From positions 1 through 40,052 of the forward strand of contig JAUYRZ010000024.1 of assembly GCA_030695565.1 (NCBI GenBank): a stretch of 40,052 nucleotides of DNA. The letters are read 5' to 3'. The first letter of the stretch is position 1; every line of letters starts with the position of its first letter. Source of the stretch: Archangium sp. Its GTDB lineage: Bacteria; Myxococcota; Myxococcia; Myxococcales; Myxococcaceae. Shown here in pieces: positions 35,141 through 40,052 of the stretch. A model generated the notes under the pieces. The model did no database searches and had not been told where the DNA came from. It saw only the letters and a list, made by a program, of their open reading frames with translations. A program made the translations under genes and the position numbers.

Positions 35141-38100
35141 ATGAAGTCCCAGTCACGGCTTCTCCTCGCGCTGCTTGGCGCCCTGTCCCTCGTGTCCGTT
35201 GGGTGTTCACGCACGGGCATCTACGTCTGCGGCAACCCTGGCGACATCCCCTGCCCCGACGGCTACTCGTGCATCGATAACCGCTGTCAGCCCGGGGTGA
35301 TCGGCTGCAGCACCGGTGAGACGACCTGCTCGGGCCGCTGCTCGGATCTGACGAGTGACGAAGCGAACTGCGGCGCGTGTGGCCGGGCCTGTGCGGCGGG
35401 CGCGGTGTGCCAGAACGGCTCGTGTTCCCAGTCGTGCCCCAGCGGGCAGGCCTTCTGTGGCGGCCGTTGCATCGACATCTCTTCGGATCGCCTCAACTGT
35501 GGCGCCTGCGCGACGGCCTGTGACGCGCTCGAGCTGTGCATCTCCGGCAACTGCAACTGCAGCGCGCCGCTCGAGCAGTGCAACGGCACCTGCATCGACA
35601 CCCGCGCCGACGCGAAGAACTGCGGCGGCTGCAACGTCGCCTGCCCCGAGGGTGATTTCTGCCAGGCGGGCCAGTGCGTCAATCAGTGCACGCCTCCGCT
35701 CTCCACCTGCGGCACCGGCTGCGTCGACCTGCAGAACGATCGTTTCCACTGCGGCGGCTGCAGCACGGTCTGCGGCGGCAACGCGGCCTGCGTGGCCGGG
35801 CGCTGCGTCTCCACCTGTCCGCTGGGCCAGCTCAGCTGTGGCATGAGCTGTGTCGACCCGCGCACCGACGTCAACAACTGTGGCGGCTGCGGCATCAGCT
35901 GCGGCGCCAATGGCACGTGCACCAACGGGCAATGCGTGCAGGGCTGCACCACCCCCGGAGAGGTGCTCTGCAACGGCGCCTGCGTGAACCTCACCGTCGA
36001 TCAACGCAACTGCGGCGCGTGCAACAACGCCTGCGGCCCGTTGGAGATTTGCCAGAGCGGCTTCTGCAACGAGACCTGCGGCCGGCCCCTGGTCAGCTGC
36101 AATGGCCAGTGCGTCGACACTCAGTCTGATGAAGAGAACTGCGGCCAATGTGGCCAAAGCTGCGGTCCGTCTCTGACCTGCGTCACGGGGATGTGCAGAC
36201 TCTGCCCTCCGGGCAACAACAGCTGCAATGGCCGCTGCGTCGACCTGGCGAGCGACCCAACCAACTGCGGCGCGTGCAACCGGGCCTGCGGCGCCAACCA
36301 GGTCTGCGCCAATCGCCAGTGCACCTCGACCTGCCCGATGCCGCTGACCCAGTGCCCCGATGGCTCGTGCATCGACGTGAACAGCGACCCGCGCAACTGC
36401 GGGGCGTGCAACGTGGTCTGCGCGCCCGGGGCCGCGTGCGTCAATCGCATGTGCACCTCGGTGTGCCCGCCCGGCCAGGTGAACTGTTCCGGGGTGTGCA
36501 CCAACACCAGCTCCGACAGCGCGAACTGCGGCGTGTGCGGGCTGACCTGCCCCATCGGCACCGCGTGCACCAGCGGCACCTGCGCCTGTCCTCCCGGCTC
36601 TTCGTTCTGCAACGGCCGCTGTGTGGCCACGGGCACTGACCCCGCCAATTGCGGCGGCTGCAACGTGCGCTGCGGCCCCGGCCAGACGTGCTCCAACGGC
36701 CAGTGCGGTTGCCCCACCGGCACCGTCTCCTGCAACGGCCAGTGCGTCGATACCCGCACCAATCCTTCGAACTGCGGCGCGTGTGGCGTGAGCTGCGCGT
36801 TGGGCCAGTCCTGCACCAACGGAGCGTGCGCTTGCCCCTCGGGCACCTCGTCGTGCAACGGCCGCTGCGTGGCCACCCAGACCGACCCCACCAACTGCGG
36901 CAGCTGTGGCAATGCCTGCGCCACCGGCGCGGCCTGCACCATGGGCATGTGCACCTGCGCTCCGGGTCAGCAGATCTGCAACGGCGCCTGCACCGACACC
37001 AACTCGAACAGCAATAACTGCGGCGGCTGCGGCACGGTCTGCACCGGCGGCCAGAGTTGTTCGGGCGGAACGTGCCAGTGCGCGACCGGTCAGACGAGCT
37101 GCAACGGCCAGTGCGTCAGCACCGGAAATGATCCCGCCAACTGCGGCGGCTGCGGCGTCACCTGCGCTGCCGGCCAGGCGTGTTCGAACGGCATGTGCCT
37201 GCAGGGTTGCCCGACGGGCTTCGCCACCTGCAACGGCTTGTGCGCCAACACCGTGAGCGACCCCGCCAACTGCGGCGCGTGCGGCAACTCGTGTGGAACG
37301 GGCACCTGCGCCAACTCCATCTGCCAGTGCGGCGCGGGCTTCATTCGCTGCGGCAACCGCTGTGTGCCTCGCAACGATCCGTCGAACTGCGGCAGCTGCG
37401 GCACGATGTGCCAGGGCGGCCAGGTCTGTACCGGCTTCAACTGCCAGCCCACCTGCTTCTCAGGCCAGACGGTGTGCAATGGCTCGTGCACCTTCACCCA
37501 GAACGACGCCAACAACTGCGGCGCGTGCGGCAACTCGTGTGGCCCCGGAGGCCAGTGCCTCAACAGCCAGTGCCGCTGCCCCACGGGAAGCACCAGCTGC
37601 AACAACAGGTGCGTGCAGACCACCACCGATCCCAACAACTGCGGCGCGTGCAATCGCGTCTGCGGCGCGGGCCAGGTCTGCGACAACAGCACCTGCGTCA
37701 CCATGTGCTCCGCGGGGGAGACCTCGTGTGGCGGCGCTTGTCAGAACCTGCAGAGCGACCCGGCCAACTGCGGCGCGTGCGCGAGGCGGTGCGGTACGAG
37801 TGAGCAGTGCATCGGCGGCATCTGTTACTGCACCGGCGGCTTCGGGCAGTGCAACGGCATCTGCCGTGACCTGCAGAGCGATCGCCAGAACTGCGGCGCG
37901 TGTGGCCGCTCCTGCGGTGGCACCCAGTTCTGCGTGGCGGGGAGCTGCCAGTGCCAGGTGGGCCAGAACCTCTGCGGCACCATCTGCCGCGACTTGCAGA
38001 ACGATCGCCTCAACTGTGGCTCGTGCGGCACGGTCTGCCAGGGGCCGATTGGATCAGTGGGGTGCTCGAACGGCGCGTGCGTGTGCGCGATTGGGCTGAC

Positions 38101-38215
38101 GCTCTGCAACAACGCCTGCGTCAACACCGCCTTCGATCGAAACAACTGCGGCGGGTGCGGCGTGATGTGCGCTGCGAATTTGACCTGCCGCAACAGCGTC
38201 TGCACCACGCCGTGA
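35141..38215 (+). CDS. Lipoprotein with 23 Stig1-like cysteine-rich repeats
   Basis: 1024 residues. The start ATG at 35141 gives a lipoprotein signal (MKSQSRLLLALLGALSLVSVGC), so the product should be anchored at the outer membrane or exported to the surface. The rest is 23 tandem repeats of about 40 residues, each with the pattern C-x(5-7)-C-x-G-x-C-x(8)-NCGxC-x(3)-C-x(5)-C-x(4)-C, resembling plant Stig1 and many myxobacterial 'MXAN_6577-like' proteins. About six to eight Cys per repeat implies a rod of disulphide-bonded modules. Function unknown; adhesion or matrix roles are guesses. An in-frame extension to 34412 lies opposite the TIGR02996 gene and is rejected. Confidence 0.88.
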   Translation: MKSQSRLLLALLGALSLVSVGCSRTGIYVCGNPGDIPCPDGYSCIDNRCQPGVIGCSTGETTCSGRCSDLTSDEANCGACGRACAAGAVCQNGSCSQSCPSGQAFCGGRCIDISSDRLNCGACATACDALELCISGNCNCSAPLEQCNGTCIDTRADAKNCGGCNVACPEGDFCQAGQCVNQCTPPLSTCGTGCVDLQNDRFHCGGCSTVCGGNAACVAGRCVSTCPLGQLSCGMSCVDPRTDVNNCGGCGISCGANGTCTNGQCVQGCTTPGEVLCNGACVNLTVDQRNCGACNNACGPLEICQSGFCNETCGRPLVSCNGQCVDTQSDEENCGQCGQSCGPSLTCVTGMCRLCPPGNNSCNGRCVDLASDPTNCGACNRACGANQVCANRQCTSTCPMPLTQCPDGSCIDVNSDPRNCGACNVVCAPGAACVNRMCTSVCPPGQVNCSGVCTNTSSDSANCGVCGLTCPIGTACTSGTCACPPGSSFCNGRCVATGTDPANCGGCNVRCGPGQTCSNGQCGCPTGTVSCNGQCVDTRTNPSNCGACGVSCALGQSCTNGACACPSGTSSCNGRCVATQTDPTNCGSCGNACATGAACTMGMCTCAPGQQICNGACTDTNSNSNNCGGCGTVCTGGQSCSGGTCQCATGQTSCNGQCVSTGNDPANCGGCGVTCAAGQACSNGMCLQGCPTGFATCNGLCANTVSDPANCGACGNSCGTGTCANSICQCGAGFIRCGNRCVPRNDPSNCGSCGTMCQGGQVCTGFNCQPTCFSGQTVCNGSCTFTQNDANNCGACGNSCGPGGQCLNSQCRCPTGSTSCNNRCVQTTTDPNNCGACNRVCGAGQVCDNSTCVTMCSAGETSCGGACQNLQSDPANCGACARRCGTSEQCIGGICYCTGGFGQCNGICRDLQSDRQNCGACGRSCGGTQFCVAGSCQCQVGQNLCGTICRDLQNDRLNCGSCGTVCQGPIGSVGCSNGACVCAIGLTLCNNACVNTAFDRNNCGGCGVMCAANLTCRNSVCTTP
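35297..38210 (+). repeat. Tandem coding repeat array, 23 units of about 120-130 bases
   Basis: The units encode the Stig1-like modules. They are related but diverged at DNA level, with the AACTGCGGC core recurring once per unit. They are coding, with no spacer logic, so this is not a CRISPR. Similar units invite recombination-driven copy-number change. Confidence 0.8.
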
Positions 38216-38228
38216 TCCCGGTCACTCC

Positions 38229-38729
38229 ATGAATAACTTGCTGGGAATCGTGACGTTGCTCTCGCTCGGTTCAGCCGAGCTGCTCTTGGGTGACTACCGC
38301 GCGGTCACCATGGAGGTCGGCCAGCACCGCCAGTTCCGGGTGCCGAAGCTGGAGACCATCACCGGCTCTTCCGGCCGCTGCATCGAGGAGGGCATGGACA
38401 GCGAAGAGCCCAATGCCATCTGGATCGAAGCGAGCTGCGCGGGCGTGCGCACGTCGTTGGTCTGGCGAAAAGACGGCTCGCGGGTGCACGTGATGGCCTG
38501 CGCCGAAGACCCCGAGACGCGCACGCCGGCACAGCTGAAGCTGCGCAAGCAGATCGAACGTGACCTGAAGGGCTCGAAGACCGTGGCGGCCTGCGTGCGC
38601 AACAACAAGGTCGAGCTGTGGGGCTGGGTGAAGACCGACGCCGAAGCCGCGCTGATCGCCTCGCTCGAAAAGAAGCACGGCCTCGATTCCCTGCGCAGCT
38701 TCGCCGAGAAGATTCAGTCGGAGGAATGA
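38229..38729 (+). CDS. Small exported protein, pilus-N/BON-like
   Basis: 166 residues starting 13 bases after the repeat-lipoprotein stop. A short hydrophobic N-terminus (MNNLLGIVTLLSLGSAELLLG) could be a signal peptide. Then comes YRAVTMEVGQHRQFRVPKLETI, similar to the beta domain at the N-terminus of pilus-secretin proteins (T2SS/T3SS pil_N). A C-terminal segment (KVELWGWVKTDAEAALIASLEKKHG) resembles a BON-like domain. The combination is seen in pilus-assembly accessory proteins, but no pilus genes are nearby, so the assignment is tentative. comF starts at its stop codon. Confidence 0.6.
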   Translation: MNNLLGIVTLLSLGSAELLLGDYRAVTMEVGQHRQFRVPKLETITGSSGRCIEEGMDSEEPNAIWIEASCAGVRTSLVWRKDGSRVHVMACAEDPETRTPAQLKLRKQIERDLKGSKTVAACVRNNKVELWGWVKTDAEAALIASLEKKHGLDSLRSFAEKIQSEE

Positions 38730-39457
38730 TGCCGAAGTGGCGCGACGCCTTCGACGCGGTGGTCGATGTTCTGCTGCCGCCCTCCTGCGCGGCGTGCGAC
38801 GTGGTGCTGCCGGGCCCGGTGGGCTTCTGTGAAGACTGCGCCCACGAGGTGCTCGAGCTGCCCACGGTGCATTGCCGCCGCTGCGCCGAGCCGGGTGCTT
38901 TTCAGGGGCAGCTCTGCGCGACGTGCGTGCAGGGCGGGGTGCCCTGGGCGCGGGCGTGGGCGCCCTTCGAACACGAAGGCGCGCTGGCCCGGGCGATTCA
39001 GCGCTTCAAGTACGAAGACCGGTCAGATCTCTCGCGGCCGTTGGGCCTGCTGTTGGCGGCCACCGCGAGACACGAGCTGGCCTCGATGCCGGGCGTGCTG
39101 GTGCCCTTGCCGCTTCACGAGCTGCGTTTTCGCGAGCGCAAGTTCGACCAGGCCGCGCTCCTCACTGCCGTGCTGGCGCAGCGGCTGGAGCGTGAAGTGA
39201 ACGCCGACTGGCTGGTGCGCACCCGCGACACCCGGCGGCAGGTCGGCCTGAGCGAAGGTGAACGCGAAGAGAACGTACGGGGCGCGTTCGCCGCGTCGAC
39301 GAACGTGAAGGGGCGCCACGTGGTGCTGGTCGACGACGTGCTCACCAGCGGGGCGACGGCCCGGGAAGCGGTGCGGGCGCTGCGTGCCGCGGGGGCCGAG
39401 CGGGTCTTCGTGTTGACACTCGCCCGGGCGCGCAGCGACCTGAAGAGTGGCGCCTGA
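38729..39457 (+). CDS. comF: ComF family phosphoribosyltransferase-like protein
   Basis: 242 residues. An N-terminal double zinc ribbon has Cys pairs at CAACD, CEDC, CRRC and CATC. A phosphoribosyltransferase fold follows, with VLVPLPLHELRFRERKFDQAALL and the PRPP loop VVLVDDVLTSGAT. ComF proteins are linked to DNA uptake and recombination of incoming single strands. Two overlapping ATGs exist (38726 and 38729). I chose the second because GGAGG is 4 bases upstream, against 1 for the first. It overlaps or abuts the preceding gene's stop. Confidence 0.92.
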   Translation: MPKWRDAFDAVVDVLLPPSCAACDVVLPGPVGFCEDCAHEVLELPTVHCRRCAEPGAFQGQLCATCVQGGVPWARAWAPFEHEGALARAIQRFKYEDRSDLSRPLGLLLAATARHELASMPGVLVPLPLHELRFRERKFDQAALLTAVLAQRLEREVNADWLVRTRDTRRQVGLSEGEREENVRGAFAASTNVKGRHVVLVDDVLTSGATAREAVRALRAAGAERVFVLTLARARSDLKSGA

Positions 39458-39586
39458 CGCGCACAATGTCGCACACCCGTGCCGAAACCAGACTCCACGT
39501 CCGCGCGTAGACGGCGTGTGGCTCTGGACCTCCCTGCAGCTGATTCGTTGACCGTCGAGGGTTCCCGCGAGAGAAGTGACGCCGCC

Positions 39587-40052
39587 ATGTCGGCCACGAT
39601 GCGTCGCTTGCTGGGGGTGGTGCTGGCGATGCTCACGCTGGGCGCAGCAGTGGCCATTTTCTCCTCCCAACGCGCCACGCACCTTGCCACCGCCAGGTCG
39701 CAGGCCCAGGCGGAGGTCGACGCCGAGCTGCCGAAGGTTGCCGCCAGCCTCGATGGGCTGCTGCAAGACCTCTCGAAGACCGCCGAGCGCGGCGCCAATC
39801 TCGAGCCCGTGGGGCGCATGCTCCCGCAGATCACCAGCCAGTCCGACCTGGCCGAGCTGGGCCGCACGCTCGCCGACTTCGAGGTCGAGCCCTTCTTCCA
39901 GCCGTACCTCCAGATGGGTGCGCACGCGTTCTTCATCGGGTCGACGCCGTTGCAAAACGTCGATCCAGCGCTGCTCCCCATGTTGCGCGAACTTGCGGGC
40001 AAGGCCACCACTTCGGGCCGAGCGACGGGCCTGCTCGCGGAAGGGGGGCGGG
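39587..40052 (+). CDS. N-terminus of an inner-membrane signalling-type protein (runs off the window)
   Basis: An open frame from the ATG at 39587 to the end of the window, about 155 residues and no stop. It begins MSATMRRLLGVVLAMLTLGA, a signal-anchor helix. A periplasmic helical segment rich in Ala, Leu and Glu follows (ATHLATARSQAQAEVDAEL onward). This is a typical start for a membrane sensor such as a histidine kinase, chemoreceptor or kinase, but no catalytic domain lies within the window. Long open frames on the opposite strand here (39023-40011) look like codon-bias shadows. The 129-base gap from comF has no clear promoter. Confidence 0.6.
   Translation, partial: MSATMRRLLGVVLAMLTLGAAVAIFSSQRATHLATARSQAQAEVDAELPKVAASLDGLLQDLSKTAERGANLEPVGRMLPQITSQSDLAELGRTLADFEVEPFFQPYLQMGAHAFFIGSTPLQNVDPALLPMLRELAGKATTSGRATGLLAEGGR

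Noticed and set aside
35297-38210. CRISPR-like periodic repeat
   Set aside because: The periodicity is coding. Units are diverged and encode cysteine modules, with no constant repeat and unique spacer pattern.
39023-40011. Two long minus-strand open frames at the right end
   Set aside because: They lie opposite comF and a signal-anchor protein, and show Arg/Ser-rich or His/Gln-rich shadow composition.

Overview
The window is a GC-rich, gene-dense bacterial chromosome segment. It most likely comes from a myxobacterium (Myxococcota, probably the Myxococcus/Archangium side, though the genus cannot be fixed from sequence alone). The clues are a TIGR02265/DUF2378 protein, a TIGR02996 protein, a double-DUF4476 protein, a eukaryote-type Ser/Thr kinase, an Hsp70 paralogue, lipoproteins with Asp-Ala-Gly-rich linkers and a large lipoprotein made of Stig1-like cysteine repeats. 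There are no tRNA, rRNA, CRISPR or insertion-sequence signatures.

Layout. 0.1-6.6 kb, minus strand: a cytochrome-c-like lipoprotein, a stand-alone atpH, a TIGR02265 protein, a carotenoid oxygenase, and a PQQ-type sugar dehydrogenase fused to a diheme module. 6.7-13.8 kb, mostly plus: an Hsp70 paralogue, a small secreted protein, rtcB (minus), a PAS-GGDEF diguanylate cyclase, an unknown protein and a membrane Ser/Thr kinase. 13.8-15.2 kb, minus: a defence-like AAA ATPase with a GTGA-coupled second gene that looks broken. 15.3-17.7 kb, minus: a beta-barrel-like protein and the double-DUF4476 protein.

17.8-25.6 kb, minus: the most striking locus, a six-gene head-to-tail operon. The order is DUF2911, bshC, bshA, a large PIG-L deacetylase, a 35-residue single-span membrane protein and a sodium:solute symporter. 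Genes are 5 bases apart or overlap by 1-11 bases. The content points to synthesis of bacillithiol or a related thiol, physically tied to a secondary transporter. An AT-rich nested dyad lies upstream.

26.0-27.9 kb, plus: atpD-atpC, far from atpH, so the ATP synthase genes are split. 27.9-30.9 kb: a protein with a histone-H1-like Lys/Ala tail (minus), then a coupled trio of GST-like domain, small membrane-associated protein and GMC oxidoreductase (plus). 30.9-35.0 kb, minus: a VapBC toxin-antitoxin pair, then a full-length DNA polymerase I-like protein with most diagnostic 5'-nuclease and several polymerase residues replaced, co-transcribed with a TIGR02996 protein. 35.1-40 kb, plus: a 1024-residue lipoprotein with 23 cysteine repeats, a small pilus-N/BON-like exported protein, comF, and the start of an inner-membrane protein that runs off the window.

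All family assignments were made by eye from motifs. No database search was run.
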